DNA of 17,991 bases from contig JAFZPS010000023.1 of assembly GCA_017550205.1 (NCBI GenBank), positions 1 through 17,991 on the forward strand. The letters are read 5' to 3'. The position numbers and the translations under genes were made by a program. The number at the start of each line of letters is the position of its first letter. Positions within the stretch are counted from its first letter, which is position 1. Origin of the DNA: Bacilli bacterium. GTDB lineage: Bacteria > Bacillota_I > Bacilli_A > RF39 > UBA660. The notes below the pieces were generated by a model. That model saw nothing but the letters and a program-made list of their open reading frames with translations, did no database searches and was not told the DNA's origin. Below, piece after piece: positions 6,740 through 14,309 of the stretch.

Positions 6740-6767
6740 TGTAAACATGTGTAAATATATGTAAAAT
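6740..6767. repeat. Three 10-bp-phased TGTAAA repeats
   Basis: TGTAAA occurs at 6740, 6750 and 6760, exactly ten bases apart (minus-strand TTTACA three times). They lie between the binding-protein stop and the promoter of the unknown unit. One-helical-turn spacing suggests a protein-binding array, but chance in AT-rich DNA is possible. Confidence 0.4.
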
Positions 6768-6775
6768 GAATTCTA

Positions 6776-7765
6776 TTATTTAATTTTATACATTAACTTA
6801 CCATAAGGAACTTTCTTAGTAATTTCACCATAATCAATCATTATATCTTGTAAGTGATCAAAACTCTTTTTATTAAACTTAGTAGTTTTAGGCCATGTAT
6901 CATTTTCTCTATATCTTTTAATAGCATCTTCTAATTCACTTACTTTAGAATCTGGAAATTGATTAATAATAGAAAGTGCTACATCTCTATCACTATTATT
7001 ATGAACATAATCTAATCCTTTTTGAATAGCTTTATCAAAAGATTTAATTAAGTCTTTATGACTATTCAAATAACTCTTTCTAGCAGAGAAGGATGTATAA
7101 GGAACATTACCTCCAAGTTTACCTACACTTTCTACTACATAACCAAAACCTTCTTTTTCTACTTGTGAAGCAGTAGGTTCAAATAGAGTAACAAAGTCAC
7201 CTTGACCTGAAATAAATGCTCCTCCCATAGCTGGGAATGCAATTGAAGTATCAATATCTAAATCATTTCTAGGGTCAATTCCATTTTGTTTTAAAGCATA
7301 CTCAAAAGTCATCTCAGGCATTCCTCCAGCTCTACCTCCAATAACAGTTTTTCCTTTTAAATCAGATAACTTGAAGTTATCAATCTTTTCTCTAGATACT
7401 ATAAAACTTCCATCTTTTTGAGTTAATTGTGCAAATGTCTTTAGATAATCTTTTTCTCCACCATTATAAACATAGATAGTAGCTTCACTTCCAGAAAAAC
7501 CAATATCAGCATCTCCTGATAATACAGCCGCCGTAACTTTATCAGCACCACTAGTTAGAATTAAATTAATATCTATTCCAACTTCTTTAAAATAACCTTC
7601 TTCTATAGCTACATACATAGGTGCATAAAACACAGTATGAGCAACTTCAGCAAGAGTTACTTTCTCTAATTCTTTATTATTTTTCTTCACATTAAATAAC
7701 ATACTACAAGCAATAATAAACACTATTATCACACTAAATAAGTAAACAAATACCTTTTTTTTCAT
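6776..7765 (-). CDS. ABC transporter substrate-binding lipoprotein, NMT1/THI5-like
   Basis: This is the extracellular receptor (329 residues) for the importer encoded at 4311-5829. The N-terminus is a signal sequence with a lipobox-like IIAC ending at Cys20, so it is probably lipid-anchored. The mature part matches SsuA/THI5/NMT1 proteins: VAHTVFYAPMYVAIEEGYFK early, DADIGFSGSEATIYV near residue 86, LKGKTVIGGRAGGMPEMTFEYAL near 139, and GDFVTLFEPTAS near 190. Relatives are annotated for hydroxymethylpyrimidine, riboflavin or sulfonates. No thiamine or FMN riboswitch is visible upstream, so I leave the substrate open. The SD is AAAGGAGA. No clear terminator follows, so transcription may continue into the unknown pair. 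Confidence 0.88.
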   Translation of the reverse strand: MKKKVFVYLFSVIIVFIIACSMLFNVKKNNKELEKVTLAEVAHTVFYAPMYVAIEEGYFKEVGIDINLILTSGADKVTAAVLSGDADIGFSGSEATIYVYNGGEKDYLKTFAQLTQKDGSFIVSREKIDNFKLSDLKGKTVIGGRAGGMPEMTFEYALKQNGIDPRNDLDIDTSIAFPAMGGAFISGQGDFVTLFEPTASQVEKEGFGYVVESVGKLGGNVPYTSFSARKSYLNSHKDLIKSFDKAIQKGLDYVHNNSDRDVALSIINQFPDSKVSELEDAIKRYRENDTWPKTTKFNKKSFDHLQDIMIDYGEITKKVPYGKLMYKIK

Positions 7766-7785
7766 AAAATCTCCTTTTCCAAAGT

Positions 7786-7814
7786 ATTATATGATAATAA
7801 CTAAAAAGTGTTAT
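7786..7814 (-). promoter_or_regulatory. promoter of the binding-protein gene
   Basis: Minus-strand ATAACA (7809-7814), a 17-base spacer, TATAAT (7786-7791). An 18-bp dyad ATAAC-8-GTTAT (7797-7814) lies across its spacer and -35 and could be an operator. Confidence 0.55.
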
Positions 7815-7828
7815 ATGACGTTATTTAC

Positions 7829-7857
7829 TTGAAAAAAAATACGTTTTGTGTTATAAT
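7829..7857 (+). promoter_or_regulatory. promoter of the adhesin-sortase operon
   Basis: TTGAAA (7829-7834), a 17-base spacer, TATAAT (7852-7857), with TG at 7849-7850 making it also an extended -10. It is close to consensus and divergent from the binding-protein promoter. Confidence 0.8.
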
Positions 7858-7884
7858 AATCGGCATTGAGGGAGATGTTTATAT

Positions 7885-9426
7885 ATGAAAAATATTATTA
7901 AACTAACAACATGTATAGTACTTGCAGTTATCGCCATCGTAGCATCTATTATTAATGTAAATGCTGCAGCAAATTCAATAGATATTGGAGCAGCACGTCC
8001 AGTATATAAAAAATTCATTGGTAATAGAGAATTTGCATATAAGGTTACTACTGATGGAAGATATGTATACTGTGTAGAAGAATCTAAAGCAAGAGTAAAT
8101 AATGTAAAAGCAAATTTAGTATCTAACAGTAATAAGACTGATGGAGGAATTCTTTATATTTTAAAAAATGGATTCCCAGAAAAATCAATTACTGGAGATA
8201 ATGATAAAGATTACTATATAACACAAACTGCTATATGGTGGTATTTAGATTCTACACAAGGAACTAGTAACTTAGGTAATGGTTTCAAAGTTACAGATTC
8301 AGATCCATATGATATGAGAAAACTTGTTAAGAACTTAGTTAATGAAGGTATAGCTCATAGATATGATAAAGTAGATGAATCACAACCAACATTAGCATTA
8401 ACATCAGGTAGTTCAAATAGTATGACAGTAGAAAACAACTATTATGTATCAAATAGTATTAAAGCAACAAATGTATCAGGAATTACTGAATATACAGTAA
8501 CAATAGATAATCCATTAAAAGATACAATTATTGTAAGAAGTAATGGTCAAGAATTTAATTATAATGGTGCTTTCAAAGTTGGAGTAAACGAATCATTTAA
8601 AATTAAAATTTTAGCATCATCAATAACTAAAGCAACAGCAATACAACTTACTGCTAAAGCAAATGGAAATACTATTTATAAAGCATATGAATATGCACCA
8701 ACAAATACAAAAATGCAAAATGTAGTAATATTAGAAAAAACACCAACTAGTGTATCAACTTCAATTCAATTAACAATTCCAATAACTAAGTTGGCAATTA
8801 AAAAAATAGATGAAAATACAAATAAACCATTAGCAGGAGCAGTATTAGTATTAAAAAATGCTAATGGAAATGAAATAGCTAGATGGACATCTACAGTAAA
8901 TGAACATATAATTGAAAACATCGCACCTGGTACATATACAGTAGAAGAAGTACAAGCACCTGTTGGATACAGATTAAACAAAACACCAGCTACTGTTAAA
9001 ATAACAACAAACCAAAAAGTTTATTTAGTAATTATGAAAAATGCTCCTAAAAATGTAGTTATTAATATTAATAAACTAGATAATGAAACTAAAAAGACAC
9101 TAGCAGGAGCAGTATTAGTAATTAAGAATTCTAGTGGTAAGATAATAGAAAGATTTGTAACAGATGAAAAAGCTCATGTAATCACTGATATTCCATATGG
9201 AACATATACAGTAGAAGAAGAAAGTGCACCATCTGGATATATTAAGAGTAATGAAAAAATTACTTTCACAGTAGATGATGATCATCAATCACATCAAATC
9301 ACAATCACAAATACTAAAGAAACACCAGTACCTGATACAGGAACTGAGTCAATTATATTTGCCCTTATAGGTGTTATAATCCTTGGTATTGGATTAGACT
9401 TTATATTAAAAAATGCTAAAGCATAA
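7885..9426 (+). CDS. Sortase-anchored adhesin with thioester and two Cna-B domains
   Basis: This 513-residue cell-wall-anchored protein starts with a signal peptide (1-28, ending NVNAAA). An N-terminal thioester domain follows: YCVEE (Cys63) and TQTAIWWYLD (Gln114) are the expected Cys-Gln pair, which in known adhesins forms a reactive internal thioester that can bind host surfaces covalently. A middle beta-rich region (about 165-300) is unassigned. Two SpaA/Cna-B domains (302-386, 392-476) each carry the isopeptide set: Lys307/Asn386 with Glu355, and Lys397/Asn476 with Glu445 (E-box EExxAPxGY). VPDTG (482-486), a membrane helix (488-506) and a short Lys-containing tail make the sorting signal. 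No pilin YPKN motif is seen, so it is probably a monomeric adhesin. The SD is GAGGGAG. The sortase gene overlaps its end. Confidence 0.88.
   Translation: MKNIIKLTTCIVLAVIAIVASIINVNAAANSIDIGAARPVYKKFIGNREFAYKVTTDGRYVYCVEESKARVNNVKANLVSNSNKTDGGILYILKNGFPEKSITGDNDKDYYITQTAIWWYLDSTQGTSNLGNGFKVTDSDPYDMRKLVKNLVNEGIAHRYDKVDESQPTLALTSGSSNSMTVENNYYVSNSIKATNVSGITEYTVTIDNPLKDTIIVRSNGQEFNYNGAFKVGVNESFKIKILASSITKATAIQLTAKANGNTIYKAYEYAPTNTKMQNVVILEKTPTSVSTSIQLTIPITKLAIKKIDENTNKPLAGAVLVLKNANGNEIARWTSTVNEHIIENIAPGTYTVEEVQAPVGYRLNKTPATVKITTNQKVYLVIMKNAPKNVVININKLDNETKKTLAGAVLVIKNSSGKIIERFVTDEKAHVITDIPYGTYTVEEESAPSGYIKSNEKITFTVDDDHQSHQITITNTKETPVPDTGTESIIFALIGVIILGIGLDFILKNAKA
8788..9312 (+). repeat. Tandem Cna-B modules, 270-bp period
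   Basis: Two modules share exact DNA blocks exactly 270 bp apart: TAGCAGGAGCAGTATTAGTA at 8831-8850 and 9101-9120, and ACATATACAGTAGAAGAAG at 8932-8950 and 9202-9220. This fits duplication of one Cna-B domain within the gene. Confidence 0.85.
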
Positions 9427-10066
9427 TAAGAAACAATCTCCTACAAAAGTAGCCTTTATAGCGGCACTAATAATAATCGTAGGAGGTTTCTTTCTTCTTT
9501 ATGACTATATAGAATCTAAAAAAGTATTAGCTTATGATTATATATCTCATTATTACTATAATGGTAAAGAGTTAATAGAAATAGAAAAACTATATGAAAT
9601 AAATGAAGAAGAAAATATAAGAGAAATTAAGAAAGAAGAAGAGGAAGGGCCAGTAACCGATGAATATATTGGTTACTTAATAATACCAAAGATAAATCTA
9701 ACAAAGGGATTTGTTGATAAAAGATCTAGTGAAAATGATGTAGAAAAGAATATTTTAGTTATTAATGGATCTAATTATCCTGATGTAGAAAATGGTAACT
9801 TTATAATAGCTGGTCACTCAGGAACTGGTTGGAAAGCATTCTTTAACGAATTATATCAGTTAAGATTAGGTGATGAAGCACAAGTTACTTATAAAGGTAA
9901 GAAATACATCTATAATTTAGTAAACATATATACACAACCTAAAACAGGTACTGTAGCTATATATAGAAATTATGATGTACGAACATTAACTTTAATTACT
10001 TGTACTAACAACGATTCAACAACACAAACAATATACATCTTAGAACTAACAAGTATTGAAGAATAA
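9413..10066 (+). CDS. Sortase, transpeptidase for the adjacent adhesin
   Basis: This membrane-anchored cysteine transpeptidase (217 residues) probably cuts the VPDTG signal of the upstream adhesin and joins it to the cell wall. One N-terminal helix (about 12-30) is followed by an acidic linker (66-79, many Glu) and the sortase barrel, starting IGYLIIPKINL at 86-96. The catalytic His is His135 (IIAGHSGTG) and the catalytic Cys is Cys197 (TLITCTNND). The Arg normally following the Cys by about 9-13 residues is missing; Gln205 stands there (TTQTIYI). The exact class is unclear (class D or a related group). The start overlaps the adhesin by 14 bases without an SD, implying translational coupling. 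It is the middle gene of a three-gene operon. Confidence 0.88.
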   Translation: MLKHNKKQSPTKVAFIAALIIIVGGFFLLYDYIESKKVLAYDYISHYYYNGKELIEIEKLYEINEEENIREIKKEEEEGPVTDEYIGYLIIPKINLTKGFVDKRSSENDVEKNILVINGSNYPDVENGNFIIAGHSGTGWKAFFNELYQLRLGDEAQVTYKGKKYIYNLVNIYTQPKTGTVAIYRNYDVRTLTLITCTNNDSTTQTIYILELTSIEE

Positions 10067-10091
10067 AAATTAAAGAAGGGGGGAGTTAGGT

Positions 10092-11066
10092 ATGAGTAAA
10101 TTATCATTATTGGATAAATTATCATTGTTTATTGATGTTGCTAAAGATTCAGTATGGTCTGTACTTATATTATTATTCTTAATAGTATTAGTATACATAT
10201 TCTCTGGTACTAATAAGAAAACAATGAAAAGAAATAAAATAATTTATATAGTATTTTCACTATTAATATTAATTATATTATTCATATGTTATTTACCATC
10301 AATTGGAAAAATATTTGATAATATGATGAATAACTTATTCATAGTAATATATTTCCCAAGCCTAGCTGTCTACTTTGCCGCAATAATAGTAACTTCTATT
10401 ATTCTATGGATAAGTCTCTTTAATTATAAAACATCAGAAATAATAAAAAGATTAAACTTAGTAATATATTTAATAATTAACTATTTATTTGCATTATTAC
10501 TATATACAATAAATGATAATAAATTAGATATATTTAATACTGAATCAATATATGGTAATAAACAAGCTACTGCTTTAATAGAATTAACTAGTATTATATT
10601 CGTAGTATGGATTATATTCTTAACAGTATATAAAATAGTATTAACTTATGTAAGAAGAGATTATAGACCAGAAGTTAAAAAAGTATTAGTAAAACAAGAA
10701 GTAAAGAAATTACCTGATAACTATTTAAATATAGAAGTACCTAATATGGTATATGGAAATATATCTAAACCTAAGAAAGAAGAAAAAAATTATTCATATA
10801 CTAATGCTCCAAGTATGGTATATGGAAAAGTTTCTATAAAAAATGTAAAACCATACATAGAAATAGAAGCTCCAAAATTAGTATATGGATCTATTCCTAA
10901 GAAATATAGTATTAATAATAAGACTAAAACTTATGAAGATATGTTAACTCTAGAAGATTATAAATTATTATTAAAACTATTAAAAGAACAAAAATTAAAA
11001 GAAAAAAAAGAAGTAATAAAACCTAATTTTACAGAATTAGAAAATCTATTTAGAAGTATTAGATAA
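10092..11066 (+). CDS. Unknown five-helix membrane protein with APxxVYG repeats
   Basis: I recognise no family. The 324-residue protein has about five membrane helices (21-38, 48-68, 81-109, 122-141, 160-185), then a basic segment (YVRRDYRP) and a C-terminal soluble region that is probably cytoplasmic. That region holds three copies of a short motif: EVPNMVYGNIS (215-225), NAPSMVYGKVS (238-248) and EAPKLVYGSIP (259-269), spaced 23 and 21 residues apart, then a Lys/Leu-rich helix (288-308). It follows the sortase by 25 bases with no terminator between and a strong SD (AAGGGGGGAG), so it belongs to the adhesin-sortase operon, which ends after it. It could be an assembly or export partner or a membrane regulator; both are inference. 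Confidence 0.75.
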   Translation: MSKLSLLDKLSLFIDVAKDSVWSVLILLFLIVLVYIFSGTNKKTMKRNKIIYIVFSLLILIILFICYLPSIGKIFDNMMNNLFIVIYFPSLAVYFAAIIVTSIILWISLFNYKTSEIIKRLNLVIYLIINYLFALLLYTINDNKLDIFNTESIYGNKQATALIELTSIIFVVWIIFLTVYKIVLTYVRRDYRPEVKKVLVKQEVKKLPDNYLNIEVPNMVYGNISKPKKEEKNYSYTNAPSMVYGKVSIKNVKPYIEIEAPKLVYGSIPKKYSINNKTKTYEDMLTLEDYKLLLKLLKEQKLKEKKEVIKPNFTELENLFRSIR

Positions 11067-11080
11067 TACTTCTTTTTTTT
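11052..11080 (+). terminator. terminator of the adhesin-sortase operon
   Basis: AGAAGTATT (11052-11060), loop AGAT, AATACTTCT (11065-11073), T to 11080. The 5' arm encodes the last residues and the stop codon lies at the loop. Confidence 0.92.
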
Positions 11081-11095
11081 ATATAAATTTTAAGT

Positions 11096-11101
11096 TATAA
11101 T
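11096..11101 (+). promoter_or_regulatory. -10 box of pcrA
   Basis: Perfect TATAAT 15 bases after the previous T-tract and 25 bases before pcrA. It has no TG extension here. The -35 position falls in the T-tract region. Confidence 0.6.
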
Positions 11102-11125
11102 AAATAATGCAGGAAGTGATTATAT

Positions 11126-13219
11126 ATGTTAGAAGAATTAAATGATAGACAAAAAGAAGCAGTTTTATATAATGATGGACCTCTTCTTATACTAGCAGGA
11201 GCAGGTAGTGGTAAAACTAAAACATTAACTACTAAAATTGCTTATCTAATAGAACATGAACATATTAGTCCATATAGTATTTTAGCTATTACTTTTACTA
11301 ATAAAGCAGCAAAAGAAATGAAAGATAGATTGTATTTAGCTATAGGAAATGATGTTAAGAAATTAACTGTATCAACATTCCATTCTTTTGGATTAAAACT
11401 ATTAAGAGAAAACTATGAAAGATTAGGTTATGAAAAGAACTTTGTAATAATGGATTCAGATGATTCATTAACTGTAGTTAAAAAGATAATTAAAGATATG
11501 GGATATGATCCTAAGATATATAATCCTAAAGCTATTAGAAATAAAATAAGTAGTTGCAAAAATGAAATGATATCACCAACTATGTATGAACGTTACGCAG
11601 TAAGCGACTATGAAAAAACAATCCAACAAGTATATTCAAAGTATCAAGATAAATTAAAAAGAAATAACTCAGTAGACTTTGATGATTTATTATTACTTCC
11701 AATAGAATTATTTAAGAAAAATGAAGACCTTCTAGAGAAGTATCAAGATTTATATAGATATATTTTAATAGATGAGTACCAAGATACTAATGAAGCCCAA
11801 TATATATTAACTAAATTATTAAGTGATAAGTATCGTAATATTACTTGTGTAGGAGATGATTCTCAAAGTATTTATAGTTTTCGTGGAGCTAATTATAAGA
11901 ATATCTTAAACTTTGAAAAAGACTATAAAGATGCCAAAATAATATTATTAGAGGAAAACTATAGATCTACTTCAAATATCCTAGATGCTGCAAATAATGT
12001 AATTAAACATAATAAACAAAGAAAAGATAAAAATCTATGGACTAATAGAGGAGTAGGAGAAAAGATTAAATACTATAGAGCTTATGATGAAAAAGATGAA
12101 GCTAACTATGTAGTAAATAAAATAAATGAATTAGTTAATAAAGGAATAGAGTATAAAGATATAGCTGTTCTATATAGAACTAATGCCCAATCTCGTGTAA
12201 TGGAAGAAGCCATGTTAAAAGAAAATCTTCCATATAGAGTAGTAGGTAGTTTCTATTTCTATTCTAGAAAAGAAATTAAAGATTTAATTGCTTATTTAAG
12301 ATTAATTCATAACTCTAAAGATAATGTATCTTTACTTAGAGTAATAAATACTCCTAAAAGAGGTATTGGTTTAAAGACAATAGAAAATCTAACACAAATA
12401 GCTGATGATAATGAAATAAGTATTTATGAAGCTATAAGTAGTGGTAAAGAATTAGAATTTAAAAACTTAATAGAAAGATTAAAAGAAGTATCTGAAAATC
12501 TTACTCTAACAGAGTTAATTGATAAAGTTTTAGATGCTTCAGGTATGCGCCAAGAACTTGAAAGTGAAGATTCTTTAGAAGCAGAAGTAAGACTAGAAAA
12601 CTTAGAAGAGTTTAAATCTATTACTAAAGCTTTTGAAGAACAAGAAGGATCTGTATCACTAGAAGAATTCTTATTAGAAATAAGTTTAGTAAGTGATGTA
12701 GAAGAATATAAAGATGATCCTAATAGAATAAGTTTAATGACAGTACATTCAGTTAAAGGTCTAGAATTTAACTATGTATTTGTAATAGGATTAGAAGAAG
12801 GAATCTTCCCACACATGAATTCATTAATGGAATCAAGTGATGTGGAGGAGGAGCGTCGCTTAATGTATGTAGCTATAACTAGAGCTAAAGATGATCTTCA
12901 TCTTATTAATGCTCGTCGTAGAACATTATTCGGTAGAGAACAAATTAATCCTACAAGTAGATTCTTAAATGAAATACCAAAAGAACTTCTAGAAACAAAT
13001 GCTAATGAAGAAGAAAAAGTTGTAAAAGAAAAAGTTGAAGTAGGAGAAATGTTTAGAGATGAAGATGTAGACTATCAAGTAGGAGATTATGTCTACCATG
13101 AAACATTTGGAACAGGTAAAGTAGTAGAAGTAACTAATACTTTAGTATCTGTAGCCTTTAAACATCCTCATGGTATAAAGAAATTAATGAAGAATCATAA
13201 GAAATTATCTAAAGTATAA
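11126..13219 (+). CDS. pcrA: ATP-dependent DNA helicase PcrA (UvrD family)
   Basis: This 3'-5' superfamily 1A helicase takes part in nucleotide excision repair, replication restart and removal of RecA or RNA polymerase. All helicase motifs are visible in 697 residues: Walker A LAGAGSGKT (23-31), TFTNKAA (56-62), DEYQDTN (216-222), GDDSQSIYSFRGA (243-255), ENYRS (277-281), TVHSVKGLEF (539-548) and VAITRAKDDL (582-591). The end (651-697, VGDYVYHETFGTGKVVEV...) is the Tudor-like domain that in Bacillota PcrA contacts RNA polymerase. An acidic/Lys-rich linker (627-650) joins it. The SD is AGGAAGTGAT. It forms a single-gene unit with its own promoter and terminator. The closest alternative name is UvrD, but the C-terminal domain and lineage favour PcrA. 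Confidence 0.96.
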   Translation: MLEELNDRQKEAVLYNDGPLLILAGAGSGKTKTLTTKIAYLIEHEHISPYSILAITFTNKAAKEMKDRLYLAIGNDVKKLTVSTFHSFGLKLLRENYERLGYEKNFVIMDSDDSLTVVKKIIKDMGYDPKIYNPKAIRNKISSCKNEMISPTMYERYAVSDYEKTIQQVYSKYQDKLKRNNSVDFDDLLLLPIELFKKNEDLLEKYQDLYRYILIDEYQDTNEAQYILTKLLSDKYRNITCVGDDSQSIYSFRGANYKNILNFEKDYKDAKIILLEENYRSTSNILDAANNVIKHNKQRKDKNLWTNRGVGEKIKYYRAYDEKDEANYVVNKINELVNKGIEYKDIAVLYRTNAQSRVMEEAMLKENLPYRVVGSFYFYSRKEIKDLIAYLRLIHNSKDNVSLLRVINTPKRGIGLKTIENLTQIADDNEISIYEAISSGKELEFKNLIERLKEVSENLTLTELIDKVLDASGMRQELESEDSLEAEVRLENLEEFKSITKAFEEQEGSVSLEEFLLEISLVSDVEEYKDDPNRISLMTVHSVKGLEFNYVFVIGLEEGIFPHMNSLMESSDVEEERRLMYVAITRAKDDLHLINARRRTLFGREQINPTSRFLNEIPKELLETNANEEEKVVKEKVEVGEMFRDEDVDYQVGDYVYHETFGTGKVVEVTNTLVSVAFKHPHGIKKLMKNHKKLSKV

Positions 13220-13229
13220 TTTCTTTTTT
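13199..13229 (+). terminator. pcrA terminator overlapping the stop codon
   Basis: AAGAAATTAT (13199-13208), 7-base loop, ATAATTTCTT (13216-13225), T-run to 13229. The 5' arm is coding and the stop lies in the 3' arm. Confidence 0.85.
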
Positions 13230-13231
13230 CT

Positions 13232-13260
13232 TTGCAAATAAAAAATATATATGTTAGACT
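13232..13260 (+). promoter_or_regulatory. nucleotidyltransferase promoter
   Basis: TTGCAA (13232-13237), a 17-base spacer, TAGACT (13255-13260), with TG at 13252-13253 (extended -10). The -35 begins two bases after the pcrA terminator. Confidence 0.65.
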
Positions 13261-13282
13261 TAAATTACAATTAGGAGGATTT

Positions 13283-14206
13283 ATGAATAAAGATTTAACT
13301 TTAGTTATACTAGCAGGAGGTATGGGAAGCCGTTTTGGAGGTTTAAAACAAATTGAACCAATGGGACCAAATGGTGAATTTATAATTGATTATTCAATCT
13401 ATGATGCTATTAAAGCAGGATTTAATAAAGTAGTATTCTTAATAAAAGAAGAGAACTTTCAAATATTTAAAGAAACAATAGGTACTCGTGTAGAACCACA
13501 TATAAATGTAGAATATGCATTCCAAAAAATGGATAATGCACCAATATTCTATGATGAATTAAAAGGTAGAGAAAAACCACTAGGTACAGCTCATGCAATT
13601 CTATGTTGCAATGAAAAAGTAAATGAACCATTTATGATTATAAATGCAGATGACTTCTACGGAAGAGATGCATTCATAAAAGGAGCTGAATTCTTAAAAA
13701 GTATAAAAGAAGAAATGCCTCATAAATATGGTATGGTAGGGTATTTAGTAAAAAATACTATCACAGAAAATGGAACAGTAAAACGTGGAGTATGTGAAGT
13801 AAAAGATAATTATTTAACTAATATAGTAGAAAGTAAAGTAGGTAGAGTAGAAGATGGTTCTATACTAGCAGAACCATTAGATGAATCTATTGAATCATTC
13901 ACAGTAAGAGATGATCAAACAGTATCTATGAATATGCTATTATTTGATACAAGTATCTTTACTAGAATAAATGATGGATTTATCCCGTTCTTAGAAGAGA
14001 ATAAAGATAACTTAGAAAAATGTGAATACTTAATACCAGATGTACTATTTGATTCAATTAATGAAGGTTTTGCTACATGTGAAGTTATCCCAACTACATC
14101 TACATGGTATGGAGTAACATATAAAGAAGATGCTCCAGCTGTAAGAGAATCTATTAAAAAACTAGTAGATAATGGAGAATATCCAAATAACTTATGGGAA
14201 GATTAA
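13283..14206 (+). CDS. Sugar-phosphate-type nucleotidyltransferase
   Basis: This 307-residue GT-A-fold enzyme would activate a phosphorylated sugar or similar compound as an NDP derivative. The nucleotide-binding signature is LAGGMGSRFGGLKQ at 10-23, PLGTAHAIL at 99-107, and the metal-binding NADDFYG at 121-127. The C-terminus (TWYGVTYKEDAPAVRESIKKL...) is typical of a nucleotidyltransferase group in gut Bacillota whose substrate is not settled. ATG 13283 is chosen because AGGAGG lies 5 bases upstream; the longer frame from 13232 has no SD and includes the promoter. It is a single-gene unit with its own promoter and terminator. It does not look like GalU or RmlA specifically, so I give no symbol. 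Confidence 0.86.
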   Translation: MNKDLTLVILAGGMGSRFGGLKQIEPMGPNGEFIIDYSIYDAIKAGFNKVVFLIKEENFQIFKETIGTRVEPHINVEYAFQKMDNAPIFYDELKGREKPLGTAHAILCCNEKVNEPFMIINADDFYGRDAFIKGAEFLKSIKEEMPHKYGMVGYLVKNTITENGTVKRGVCEVKDNYLTNIVESKVGRVEDGSILAEPLDESIESFTVRDDQTVSMNMLLFDTSIFTRINDGFIPFLEENKDNLEKCEYLIPDVLFDSINEGFATCEVIPTTSTWYGVTYKEDAPAVRESIKKLVDNGEYPNNLWED

Positions 14207-14219
14207 TCTTCCTTTTTTT
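14197..14219 (+). terminator. nucleotidyltransferase terminator
   Basis: GGAAGATTAATCTTCC (14197-14212) is a perfect palindrome that includes the stop codon, followed by seven T. The next -10 element begins two bases later. Confidence 0.9.
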
Positions 14220-14220
14220 A

Positions 14221-14229
14221 TGTTATAAT
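14221..14229 (+). promoter_or_regulatory. XRE regulator promoter, extended -10
   Basis: TGTTATAAT, a consensus extended -10 two bases after the preceding T-tract. The -35 position lies within the terminator stem. Confidence 0.65.
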
Positions 14230-14256
14230 AAATAAAAGTAATTCTCATTTTATGTC

Positions 14257-14270
14257 CTCTAAATATAGAG
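14257..14270. promoter_or_regulatory. 14-bp dyad upstream of the XRE gene
   Basis: CTCTA-AATA-TAGAG lies about 20 bases downstream of the expected transcription start and 40 bases before the gene. It could be an autoregulatory operator for the encoded XRE protein, or a leader hairpin. The assignment is inference. Confidence 0.4.
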
Positions 14271-14309
14271 AATAAAATTATATAATTTCTTTTAGAAAGG
14301 AGAAAGATT

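Noticed and set aside
7766..7884. Possible thiamine or FMN riboswitch upstream of the binding-protein gene
   Set aside because: The 119-base gap holds two divergent promoters and SD sites. I see neither the CTGAGA nor the later conserved core of the TPP element, nor the FMN element.
8788..9312. CRISPR-like or mobile repeat, suggested by two spaced identical 20-mers
   Set aside because: The repeats are in frame, 90 codons apart, and encode matching positions of two Cna-B domains.
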